A DNA stretch of 64,000 nucleotides, from the NCBI GenBank assembly GCA_963678675.1, contig OY783197.1, positions 26,099,470 through 26,163,469 of the forward strand, read 5' to 3'. Made by a program: the position numbers and the translations under genes. This stretch comes from Xiphydria camelus. Lineage: Eukaryota > Arthropoda > Insecta > Hymenoptera > Xiphydriidae. The notes beneath the pieces were generated by a model, which saw only the letters and a list, made by a program, of their open reading frames with translations, did no database searches and was not told the DNA's origin. Every line of letters begins with the position of its first letter. The first letter of the stretch is position 1. Positions 11,229 to 21,725 of the stretch are shown one piece after another.

Positions 11229-12171
11229 TAGAGGACGTGCTCGCGGTCCGGTTCCATCTTGGTCTTGTTTCGTTGACGCTCCTCGTTAACGACACCCACC
11301 CGCGGTGTCCGGTCTCGTTTGGCGCGCAACTCGGGAGGAGCGCGACTCGCAACGAAGAGTTCAAAATAGCAGTGCCATCCTAAAACGATTACGTATATTG
11401 CTTTAAGTGCGCGGGACTGGATTGGAACGCGCACGGACTGTGTACCCTCCGACGCGTGACCGGAATCTCCCCGAGGCTCCTTTCGAATTTGCCGCGCTTC
11501 CTAGATAACGAAAATTGTAGATAGCGAAGTCGCGCGAGTGCATCGCCACGCGCGTCACACGTCGCCACGTCCAATTGCGCGCGTTCGTGGACGCGACGTG
11601 TAAATTTCGTCTCGGCGTGAAGAGATATCTCGCGCTGCTTCTTCTCGTTTCGTCACGGAGTTACGCCTCTGTTAGGTTTTAGTTTTTCGTTAGCGTCCAT
11701 TTTTTTTCACGGCGTTTGCACGATTCGCTGCCCGTTTTGTTGAAGCAATCCTGGTTATATTGACATTGAATTTTTGTTATGAACAAATTCAGCGATCCCT
11801 CCTTTCTTCCTCTCCATTGTCGACTCGAGGTGCGTCGATTTCGCGCGGAGTCGTCGAAGCAATCGAAGGGAAAGGAATACATTGTACGAATCGCGCGAGT
11901 CACGTAGCGTTGCTTGCTCCCGAGGGACGATGTAGTCTTCTGTGCCAAGCATTGCGAGCTCTCTTCTTTCTTTGCGGGAATTGCTGTGCAACGTGGCGCT
12001 GCTGTCGAGAGTGGAAAATTGCCACGCGATACCTGGCGATGAGCGTGAGAACTAATTAAAATGGCCGTCCCGATCTGCCTTGTTCGTATTTTGTTTCGTT
12101 TTGGTTACATTTCTTCGGAAATATTCGGAATTGCTTCGAAACTCACGCTAAGCTGGAAGCGATAAGGCTTT

Positions 12172-12541
12172 CACACATTTGGAAGAATAAGAATAAGAAT
12201 GAGCATAAAAATAAGAACAAGCATTCTTCCATAGAGCCATCTAATGGTTCAATCGTCTAGTGGCTCCAAGCTTCCTTACCATAATTTCCAATATGATCAG
12301 AACCTAGAAATATCGAAAAGGAATTTAAACGCAAGAAAATGAATGAGGAACTTGTAATGCTCGTAATTTTGAATGCAGTTCAAGCTGCTGTATCGGTAAT
12401 GATATAATGATGTAGTGAAGACATGGTCGGAAAGATTACGGGAAATCGAGAAATAGGAAAGATTGATTGAACCATTAAATGGTTCTATGAGACAGTGTTC
12501 ATTCTTAAGCTTATTTCTATTTTTATTCTTCCAATTGTGTG
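12172..12541. mobile_element. MITE-like inverted-repeat element, 370 bp
   Basis: The ends are CACACATTTGGAAGAATAAG on the left and TATTCTTCCAATTGTGTGG on the right. Inverted pairing continues about 80 bases to AATGGTTCAATCG against ATTGAACCATTAAATGG. It lies inside the presumed abd-A 3' UTR and has no coding capacity. Confidence 0.75.
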
Positions 12542-13344
12542 GAGGCCAATAGCCCTGCGGGTGGTTTTTCTTGTTTTGATTTATATGGGCGAGGTTATCC
12601 CTTCCGATTGTGAATTGTTGTCTCTGAATAGAGAAGTTAATAATTTTAACGAGGAATTGTGAAATTCCGTTGCACGCAAGTGTTGCAATTTTAGTTTTGC
12701 TCGGAATAGGTATTTTATGTTCCAAACGAATATCTCTGTAACGAGATTCTTTCTCAATTACCTTGAAACGACTAGACATTGTTAATAACTTCGAATTAAT
12801 GGCACACCAGCTCTAAGTTGAGTTCCGTGCGAATTTCTTTATCGATAAAGTCAGTAAGGAAACATTTATTATGACACTTACTATTACTGTTATTACGTCT
12901 TGTTATCGCAATAATCATTAATACTTCTAGACGGTATTACCTTTATTTTTTTCAGCTTTGTTGACACTGTTATATAAAAACTAGAAGCATGAAAAGGCCA
13001 TAAAAATAGAGATCGGATTTGTTTTTCTTTTACTGCGCAACGCCAACATTACAATGGTAATTTTCTCCTCTGTACAGGGTGACGTCAAATCGTAATAATA
13101 TTCGCATTGTGTACACTATACCAAATTCTAGCTGTACCGTGGTTATCATGGTGCCCAATAGAACTCCTATGCTAAAAGCTGTTAAAAAATATGGTACAGT
13201 TATGATCTCCAAAAATTTACGCGCGCTTCTTTAACGTTACAAACGTAGCGATCGGTACAATGTACGTGATTCCCTAAAAAAAACTCACGTACTGATAAAA
13301 GCTAGTAAAAAATGGTACAATTATAATTTCCAATAATTCTCCCA

Positions 13345-13631
13345 CACTGAAAGAAATAATTGCTAGTGTCAACAAATATGTCTTGAATCAAGAACGTGAT
13401 TTTACAAATTTTTAAGAATACAAATTCTTGGTCGAAGAATATGTAGGTATTCTTGTTTCAAGAATACCTTCGTTGGAAGAAGAAATTCTTTCTGCGCGAG
13501 AAAAAAAATTACTCGAGCCCATAAAATATTTCCCTGCACGAAGAAAACCTTGGCTCGATCCTAAAATTCTACCATGCTTTTGTTTGAAGAAAATATTTCT
13601 TTCACCACACCAGCAATTACTTCTCTCAGTG
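13345..13631. mobile_element. MITE family CACTGAAAGAAATAATTGCT, copy 1
   Basis: The ends are CACTGAAAGAAATAATTGCT and AGCAATTACTTCTCTCAGTG, nearly perfect inverted repeats. The interior matches the copies at 49378-49650 and about 52060-52340 throughout (GAATACAAATTCTT, GAGAAATTCTT-like, TGGCTCGATCCTAAAAT, ACCATG-TTTTTG-like blocks). A truncated copy starts at 30172. The TA-type termini of the family suggest a Tc1/mariner-like non-autonomous element. Confidence 0.85.
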
Positions 13632-14564
13632 CGCGCGACCTTAATGTTACAAGTGTAGCGATCGGTGCAATGTACTCGTTTCCGCAAACGCGCGAAATCG
13701 CGGCCGATGCCGCGTCACAAAATCGCTCCATCGGAAGAAACCCGAACAACCGATCATCCCGCGTCTCGTCGCGCGCGACGTCCGAGATTCCTTCCCACAA
13801 TCGACGAGCGCATATCCGTCGCGCGGACCGCGGTCGGTCGTGAATATAATAAGCCGAACTCGGGCCAAAAAGCGACGAACGTTGAATCCCAAGGAATTGT
13901 TATCGTCGTTACGGCCTTGCCACCCGCGGAGATGTACAGCGGCACCGTCGCTATGAATTTGCGCGGCGCGGAACGGGGGCCGTAAAGACCCGAGAGACGC
14001 CACGTCGCTAAAGCGAAGCGACGCGTACATCGATGATATGCGCGTACCACCCCCCGTCCGCCCCCGAGACGAGCCCGACTCTTCACCCGCACCGCGACGA
14101 CCCGTGTGTGCTTCGTTTTCAGCTTCGCATCGGCCATGTTAATTTTGTGTAGTGATTATCGAGAGTTTTATTGTGTTCAAGTTACAGCGTTATAGTTTTT
14201 ATTTAATCTAACCACCCCGTCTCTCCTCCCTTTGTCGCCGTTTTCTTTTCTCTTTCTCTCCTCGCGCTACTCTCGCATTCTACCCGCATCGGCTTTCCAC
14301 CCTCTCGTCGACCTATGATTTTTGCGCCGCCCCGTCCCGTTGCGCAGTATTCCTCTCGGAGGGACGGAGCTACGTACGCGTGTACACGCGAGAATGCGCG
14401 CACCGCGGCTAAGGGGCGCGCGCACGCGAAAGGATGAAACCGAAGGAAACGCCCGTATGTACCCTTGGACGCGGAAAGCTCCGTCGTCGGCGACGACGAC
14501 GGAAGTACGCGGAAGGGGAAGCACACACACTCACCGGACGAGTATCTCACTCTTAGTACATTAA

Positions 14565-14572
14565 ATACGTAA
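14565..14572 (+). promoter_or_regulatory. miR-iab-8-5p seed match (octamer 1)
   Basis: ATACGTAA pairs with bases 1-8 (UUACGUAU) of the fly Hox microRNA miR-iab-8-5p, which is made from the strand antisense to iab-4. It is the first of four identical octamers within about 2 kb. Confidence 0.5.
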
Positions 14573-15132
14573 TTTGGTGTCAGGGTAGACCTTTCCGTAG
14601 ATATAGAGTCTATTGTTGGTATTACTTAGTACTTGTAAAATGCAGGAAGACCTTTTCGAATTATATAAATTATTGTTTCTCGTTCTTTCCTTTTCGCGCG
14701 TCCCGCGGTGTCCAGACCCTTCCGTTTGGTCCTTGGCGAATTGTCAGAAAAAAAAATATCAGTCCGCCGCGGTTGACCGCCCCCGTTTCGAATTATTGGC
14801 AATCGATCGTTGACGGATCGGATCGAATCGAAGCTCAGGAGCCGTGAGAATATAGCGCTTCGAAGGCTCGAACGTCAGGATCTGGAAACCGGCAGGACTC
14901 GCTCCCTAGCACTAACTATACTAACGACGTAAAGCATAGGGTATACATATATTATGGAAAAAAAAAATGATAAGTATATTATTATATATGAACGCGATGG
15001 CGGTGAAAAGTAAAAAAAATACGTGGAATCTGTCGTGTCGTGCTCCAGAAAAAAAAGTTAGCGTGCTAAGGAAGAATTAGGATTTAGGGGCGGAGTGATA
15101 CAATTTGCGCGAGCGTAACGCGGCTACGCGCG

Positions 15133-15158
15133 ATACGTACATATAGGTACATACGTAA
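15133..15158 (+). promoter_or_regulatory. Paired miR-iab-8-5p seed matches (7-mer plus octamer 2)
   Basis: ATACGTA at 15133-15139 is followed by ATACGTAA at 15151-15158. The starts are 18 bases apart, within the spacing at which neighbouring microRNA sites are known to cooperate. Confidence 0.5.
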
Positions 15159-15416
15159 TACGACGAGCAGCTCCAAGAGACGTCTCAGACTCAAAAGCAA
15201 GCGCGTAAGGGTAACCGCGAAGAAGAAAGAGAAAGAGGTACCACTGCATCGCTAATCAACCGAATATTATTATAAATAATATCACGTACGTAATTAGAAC
15301 ACGCGCATTGTGCGAGCCGACACAATATACTCTCGTACTCTCACATAGCGAAGTACGCCTACCGTAAACGTAATAACGTTAAACATAAGACGCGAAATTG
15401 TATGGGAGCGTAGAAT

Positions 15417-15424
15417 ATACGTAA
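15417..15424 (+). promoter_or_regulatory. miR-iab-8-5p seed match (octamer 3)
   Basis: Exact ATACGTAA octamer, third of the four in the presumed abd-A 3' UTR. Confidence 0.5.
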
Positions 15425-16602
15425 GATGCGAGGGAAAAAGAGAAAGAGTTTCACGAGCCGCCTCTCCGTGCCGTTCAACGACGAGTATGTAGGTACGCGT
15501 GTCGTACAACGGCGATTCGGGGGTGCGCGCTCCGCATTCGCGAGTCCATCCCTCGTTGGAAATTGAAGGCGGTGGTCAAGCGAATCGAGAGGAGCGTTCC
15601 CTCGAAATCGTCGTACATATGTATATGATTTAAGAAATGGAGCATCGGGCATCGAATCGACAACTCGCTGGCTCCCCCACGTGCTTCGATCGCTCGGATT
15701 TCTATTTTCCTCGATCGAATCCTCGACAAATTAATTTCTCTGGATAAATTTACGTGAAATTACCCGACGAATGTTTTATTCAAGACGCCGGCGCGTCCGA
15801 GTCACGTCGGACTTTCAAGCAGAGACGATATTGGAAGCTCCGCTTGGGTTTCCGAGAGTGTTTAAAATTTGTTATCTCTCGTCGTGTACAAGTGTATATC
15901 ACGCGCGACGATACGGGAGAGTGCGTGTCGCGAGAGGATACACGACGCGAGAGAGGAATCGTATTTTCCGTCTTTATACTTACATGTTTACGATGGAATT
16001 ACTTCTCACGAAGGGAGAAAAAAAAAGAGTAGCCGCACAAATTGTAGTTTACATTTTTTTAAATCTGCTATTCATGCTCGCGATTTTGCGAGGAACCTTT
16101 CGTGCAGGGTGGAGGAGGTAACGAACGATCGCTCCACCGCAGCGGGGGAGCGTCCGCCGCGCGCGAATGTACCTATGCGGGAACGTCCGGTGGCGAGGCG
16201 ATCGGGGAGAAACGCCGCGGCGTGTCGATTCGATGCGCGATGCCCGCGATACACATATGTACATATATATACGTATATCGTTTCCGTTCCGTGTGTATTC
16301 TCGGTTATCGCATTTCGTACGTGTAGTCGGAGACAATTTTTCGCGAGTTTCTAAAACGTCAAAAAGTGTGATCACGCCTGAACCCACCCCGGCACAAGTA
16401 TACGGCAAAGTGAAGATACGATGTTACGGAGTTAAGTCCTCGAGGGAGAGACGACGACGAGGAGGCAATTGTGTATTTGTAGAAAGCTTTATACCTCTAT
16501 TATATGATCTATTATTGCTAGTTACGTTTGATGTTATATCGTTAATTAGTGACGCGTGATAGTACTGCAGTGGCGGCGCCGATACGTCCGACAAAAAATT
16601 AG

Positions 16603-16610
16603 ATACGTAA
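16603..16610 (+). promoter_or_regulatory. miR-iab-8-5p seed match (octamer 4)
   Basis: Exact ATACGTAA octamer. A weaker ATACGTAT match lies upstream at 16269-16276. This is the most distal strong site and sets the minimum length I propose for the 3' UTR. Confidence 0.5.
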
Positions 16611-16656
16611 CAGAGTGTAATAATCGATCGCCACGCATCTGTACAGAGGCGGGAGT

Positions 16657-16657
<1 letters not shown>

Positions 16658-16687
<30 letters not shown>
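16658..16687 (+). repeat. (GA)n tract, about 30 bp
   Basis: Nearly perfect GA run, about 50 bases after the fourth iab-8-5p seed match. The presumed 3' UTR may or may not include it. Confidence 0.85.
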
Positions 16688-16694
<7 letters not shown>

Positions 16695-17218
16695 AGGGCG
16701 AAATCTTCCGCGGCGTTCATACCTATAGTATTTTCTCGAAGGGAGAGCGACGAGCGAAGGGTAGATGAACCGCGACGCCCGCTGCGACCGAGAAGCGTCG
16801 TCCGGCGGGTTTTTTCTCGTCCTTTCGACGAAAAAAAAAAAGAAACTCAAAGAGTTCGCCCCGGCGAATTTCTCGCCCGGAAATCGATGACGTTCGCCCA
16901 AAGCGACGTCGACTCGCATCGCGCATTGCTAGAAACCACCGATCGTATTACGTGTCTTTGTTGACGAGCATCCTCTTTCCCCTATTTATTCGTATCGTGT
17001 ACATATATTATATATATACATATACGCTTCTCGAGAGAAAATAATCCATTTCACACGCTCGTCGATTCCATCGCTATTTCTGCTTTTTCTTTCGTAATAT
17101 CGTTGATAAGTCACATGTCCGGCAAATACATCGCGCTTGTTTGTTACCTGTAGCTTGAACGTTGATCGTAATTGTCCTCTAATTTACATAAGTGCAATAC
17201 AGCATGCATTATATAAGT

Positions 17219-17468
17219 GGAAAAAAAGATCTAGTTTTATACGTACCCGATGGAAAAATTTATTTGAGATAAATAAGAATTGCTTTAAATTGAACGAAAG
17301 TCTACTTGAATTTTGATAAATGTTTTGAGTGTATTTCTAAACGAATACGAACCTAGTTGGACATTCATCTATAATTCAAATAGATTTTTGTTTCATATGA
17401 ATAAATTCCTATTCATCTCAAATAAATTGTTCTATCAGGTTCGTATTCAACTAGACCTTTTCCCTGTG
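17219..17468. mobile_element. MITE family GTCTAGTTGAATACG, copy 2
   Basis: The right end reads TTCGTATTCAACTAGACC then TTTTCCCTGTG. The left end is a mutated inverted counterpart (AAGATCTAGTTTTATACGTA). The interior AATTTATTTGAGATAAATA and its inverted partner match copies 1 and 3. It lies 31 bases from a different element at 17500. Confidence 0.8.
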
Positions 17469-17499
17469 TATACTTGAGGAGATTGCAACCAACGTGCTG

Positions 17500-17759
17500 C
17501 ACTGAGAAAAATATCTTGGTCAATCGAATCAAAATCCTGAAGACGATGACCAAACCATTTGGTGAAATACAGATCCTCCAGCTGTTTGGTTAAATTGACT
17601 GTTTTTTAGTTAGAATAACTAAACGTTTAGTTGAAATAACTAAACATTTGATTAGAATAACTGAATATTTGGTTTAACTGACCAGCTTTTTGGTTAAAAT
17701 AACTAAACGCGTCAAACTAGAGGTGATTTATCATTTTAACCTAATTATTTTTCTCAGCG
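17500..17759. mobile_element. MITE family with ATAACTAAA internal repeats, copy 1
   Basis: It begins CACTGAGAAAAATATCTTGG and ends CTAATTATTTTTCTCAGCG, imperfect inverted repeats. Inside, an ATAACTAAAC-NTTTGGTT-like unit of 20-23 bases recurs about five times. A 3'-truncated copy lies at 61080-61290. Confidence 0.75.
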
Positions 17760-18123
17760 TGACAACGAAAAAGCGTAAAGCCGGACGATCACCGCGTTTC
17801 GAAAGAAAAGAGAAATAAACTTTCGTCTACGGGTATACATTTTGATTTCATCGATGCGTTCGACAGTTCCGCGGCAGGACTCGCGATCGAATCGTCCGTT
17901 TCTGAAATTAACCGATCGTCGAGGAGCGTCGCCTGTCGACGTACGATTCGTTGAGGAGAGAAAAGGAGAAAAAAAAACAATGAGCGGGCGCCGTCCACAC
18001 AAACTAAGCTTCCACTCGGCTTGTCACCGCACTGCAACGCTCGGCACTCTATGGTTATTAATTATTAATGAAAAAAGCAGCAGCGTGTCGCGTAATCATA
18101 TCATGTATAACGTTCTTAACTGT

Positions 18124-18137
18124 CCCCCCCCCCCCCC
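18124..18137 (+). repeat. Poly(C) run, 14 bp
   Basis: A homopolymer of about 14 C on the + strand. A similar poly(G) run of 13 is at 30751-30763. Both are assembly-error-prone. Confidence 0.8.
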
Positions 18138-18591
18138 GATATCCACCCTCGATCTCCTACCCCTCTTCCACTCGCTACTATACGAATCTGCCGATATTAT
18201 AAATGTATTATATCGAAAACGATCGTGTACGGTTAAGTATGTAAATGTAAGGTTTAACGCTAGTAGTACAACTTGCCCGACTTGCCAAACTCGCGAGGAA
18301 ACCCCCCCACACATACACACTTCGAATGACCGCAATTCGAAGCCCGCGACGCGAGGACTTCTCTCGTATCCGAATTAAGATATGACGACGAAAGAGTAAG
18401 CAAAAGTAGAGAGAAAGAGAGAGGGAAAGTGAGAATGAGAATGAGAGAGAATGCATGGCTCAAGCAATCGTATTGCGTATTACCGAGGGAATGACTGGAC
18501 GACCGAGTGAACGACTAAACCGTAGCAAAGTAAGGACAAATCCCATGTGAGCGTGAGAAGGAAGAAAGCGTAGCTATCGATGCGTACTATA

Positions 18592-18613
18592 AATAAATAA
18601 GTAACTAAATAAA
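18592..18613 (+). terminator. abd-A: Candidate poly(A) signals, overlapping AATAAA hexamers
   Basis: AATAAA occurs at 18592-18597 and 18608-18613 in an A/T-rich stretch after a long region with few such hexamers. A G/T-rich stretch (TTTGTTATATTTTC and TTTTTTTTGGTC) follows about 130-200 bases later, further than is ideal. Alternatives are at 17814-17819 (just past a MITE) and 21461-21466. Which one is used cannot be told from sequence. Confidence 0.25.
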
Positions 18614-21599
18614 TGAATTAGATAATCCCCCCCCAAGCGTAGGAGAGAGTACGATATAAAACGTAATGCTGTAAGGGATAAAAAAAAAGCGTAATAGTAG
18701 GCCGAATCCGTCTCACGGAACGCAGAATCGAGTTGAAATTGTTTGTTATATTTTCTTTACTTATAGATGTCATTGTTTATTTATGAACTGTTTATTTTAC
18801 GTATTTTTTTTGGTCTTCGTATTTGTTTTTGTTAATACGAAATATTGTAGAGAGCGGTGCCGCGCGATTAGAAGTTTTTGAAAACGATAGCGCAGCACGA
18901 CCGTATCGCTCGCGCGCACCGGGTCGCGCGCGCCACATTTGTCCTACTCGTTGCACATCAGCGAGAGCGCAACGGCGGGGATCGCGGTGTGAATGCATTT
19001 CGCCTCGCTCGCCCACACAAGTCGACGCGTCCGCCTCCTCCTCGTTTCTTCTTCTCGCTCGAAGCGAGTCTCGCGATAACGATTTCTCATGCATCCGCTT
19101 CGCTGCCGGGTCTTTCGAAGTTTGAACGAATTCATTTTTTCTACTGCTTTCGAGGGGCAAACGATTCACCGTGGAGAGTTCGATTTCTTTCTTCCCCTGT
19201 GATCGAGAGCCCTCGCGAGATCGGGGAAACGAGGAATAAGCCAGCAGCTACCATTCGCGCTGCATCGGATGCAGAAATGTTTATTCTTCGTTTCACGGTC
19301 CAATCGCGCGATGGGCGTCGTCACTTGTTTCTTATTCGACGCGAAAGGCTTTCATCCGCTCCTCCCGAAACGACTGGCTGTAATATACTCGTTCTTCCTT
19401 TCAGCGCGTACGGGAAAGTGCATCGAGGCGCGAACGAGTGCCGTCGTAACTTTGTAGGTTGCCACGTGTATAAAATTAACTTCCAGGATAGCGCTCTGAT
19501 CTTTCTTATTTACGAGAGTGCTTTGTTGAAGAATTTAGTGTTGGTCGAAAGTTGTTACTTTTTCTATTTTTCTTAATCGGTGTTCATCGTGCAGTAAAAG
19601 TTCCTTGAAAGGATCTGACTGAATGTAAAGGATTTGTCATTATTTTTGTTACCGCTGTCGCGACAGCAAGATATTAAACTATTTTTAGAAAAAAACGTTT
19701 CTTGAATTCGCTTCATCTTGCAATGTGCGTACATTGAAATGTGCGGCAAGTTACGCGTATTAATAAATAATTGTAAAATGTTAACACGTCGAGTGAATTT
19801 TAAAGGGGTAGTTTTAAAGTTAAACATAATAATATTTCAAAATAAATGGAAGAAGCAGAAATTATCGGAATTCTTGTTAGATTTTTTATTTAGTATTCTA
19901 GCGCTTTACGAACCCATTGGGAAAGAAGAAGAATGATCAAGATTTCAATTCATTTCCTCTCATCAGATTCGTTATAAAATTCGCGATAAGCGAAACGGAC
20001 GAAACTCTCGCATCTTTTTCAACATTCCCCGGCATTACGCGACGTGGATTGCACATAAATTCGCGCGCCCCGAACGTTGCCTTTTCCCTACGCAGCTGAC
20101 CCGTTGCGCGCGCATCGATCTACCGCGCTCGCGCGATAGATCTTCGCCACGCGCACCCATACAGCCTAGCGGCGGGTTGCGCGTGCGCGTTATCGTCTCT
20201 GTTTCGTTAATGATTTATGTTATACGTCTTTCGCACTGCCGAAAAGCCGGCGACGCCTGCCGTACGAGCCGCGGGATTTCTCCGCGATAAATAATCGATC
20301 CCTGGATGCCCAATGACGCGCCGCGTTGAGGAAAGAGGGGGGAGAGAGAGAGAGAGAAAGACAGAAATCTCGCAGTTCGTATACGCGCGGCCGAACCCGA
20401 AGCTTCGCGGATGTCGCGGAGGCTGGACACCGTGCAATGCTCGAAATCAATTGTAAAAAATTGATCGTCGTTTCATCCTTTCCTCATTTTTCTTCGTTAC
20501 ATCCGGATCACCTCCGTTTGTCGTTGTACCTTGCGACACGTAAACGTAGACGGCGTTCACGCACGCGGAATATCGTTGAAGGGACGTTGGTCGGGGGATG
20601 TTCAGCGGAGAGCGACGCCACGATAAACATCGTCGGCAACGCGTAAACGCTCCGCGATACCTTCGACGTCGAGGCACCTACCCGGAACGCGCGGAAGAAG
20701 GGGCGAAGGAAGGACTTTGCTCCGATTCACGCTTTGGCAGCTTCTTTCGACGCGTACAGTGTCTTCCTCGAATCTCATCCCTGCGTCGTTAAAAGGGAAA
20801 GTCTCGAGAAAGGAGAGGAGAAACTTTATTTCTCTCATTTTTTTTTGGAAATATTCCTTTCTCTCCTTCTTGAGCGATCGCGCCGCGAGTCGAAGGTATC
20901 GCACAATTTTTTGGTCATTCCAACCCGACCGCGCGAATGCAACAACTGATAAGCCCACGCTCCGTGCATTACTCCCTCGCTCGACGAGAAGTTATTTTAC
21001 GTGTTTTCTCGCTGTACCTACTAAATGGATATTACTGTGTATTACTTCCTAATTCTCGGTGTAAATAATTAACATTACTCGATATTAACACGCCCGGCGA
21101 GCCACGGGTCCGCGGCGGGTTCCACGTTGCGCGCCCGGCAGCAGTTGTAACCCGCGCGCGCCGCGCGCGGATCTCGCGGTGCCCATGGATAATTAATTAA
21201 TGTAATACCGTAACGATAAGAAAAAAAATGCGTAGCTGTCCTACAATACCTACCACGTTAAGAGAGTAATAAAGTAATGAAATAAATCTCACGTCTCTAC
21301 TGACTATTAAAGAAAACTTAGTATTAACGATGAAGGAGGGGCGTGACACGTGCGAGGTAATGATGCAGAATAATCCATTGACAATGAATGTAAATGTATC
21401 CATTTTCGAAACTTGATGTAGAATTATACTCATAAGCTATATCTATGATATACAAACGAAAATAAAAAGTACATAGAAAAATTACTGCTGATGTTTCATG
21501 ACGCGATTCCCGGAACTCTCGTACCGATTCCTCGTTAGAATTCCGAGGGCGATTCTCGAACGCTTCGTGGTGAATACGGAGTGTTTCGGTATTCGCCTC

Positions 21600-21725
21600 A
21601 AAAGTGGGCGGGACGTTAGTTCGACGCGCCGGCCAATAGCGAGGTGGCTCCGGCGGACGAGGCTATCGGCAATATCGCTGAAACGAACTCGCTATTGGCC
21701 AGCGCATTCGAGAAGAACCGTCGAA
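21600..21725. promoter_or_regulatory. Promoter-like patch: GC box and inverted CCAAT pair
   Basis: GGGCGGG at 21607-21613 is followed by GGCCAATAGCGAG at 21632-21644 and its exact 13-base inverted complement CTCGCTATTGGCC at 21689-21701. Paired CCAAT boxes bind NF-Y, and NF-Y plus GC boxes mark many TATA-less promoters. No coding exon follows within reach. It could serve a non-coding RNA or be a chance or transposon-derived inverted repeat. Confidence 0.3.

Larger units (their letters stand above)
10280..16700 (+). other. abd-A: Probable abd-A 3' UTR (end uncertain)
   Basis: Sequence directly after the abd-A stop codon. No good poly(A) signal occurs soon after the stop. Four exact ATACGTAA octamers, full seed matches for miR-iab-8-5p, fall between 14565 and 16610, with further 7-mer matches nearby. 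That argues that the transcript runs to at least about 16.7 kb. AATAAA hexamers that could end it lie at 17814, 18592, 18608 and 21461. The first kilobase is very GC-rich and open in all three forward frames, but none of those frames resembles a protein. Two MITE-like elements (12172-12541, 13345-13631) sit inside. The UTR length is inference; RNA evidence would be needed to fix the end. Confidence 0.55.

Noticed and set aside
10422..11289. Three long overlapping + strand open frames (175-206 codons) right after abd-A
   Set aside because: All three forward frames are open together in very GC-rich sequence, with arginine-rich translations that show no domain. This is expected where stop codons are rare.
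14455..14480. MYPWT-like peptide resembling a Hox hexapeptide (YPWM)
   Set aside because: It lies downstream of the homeobox exon, reads YPWT and has no flanking Hox sequence, so it is a chance match in GC-rich DNA.
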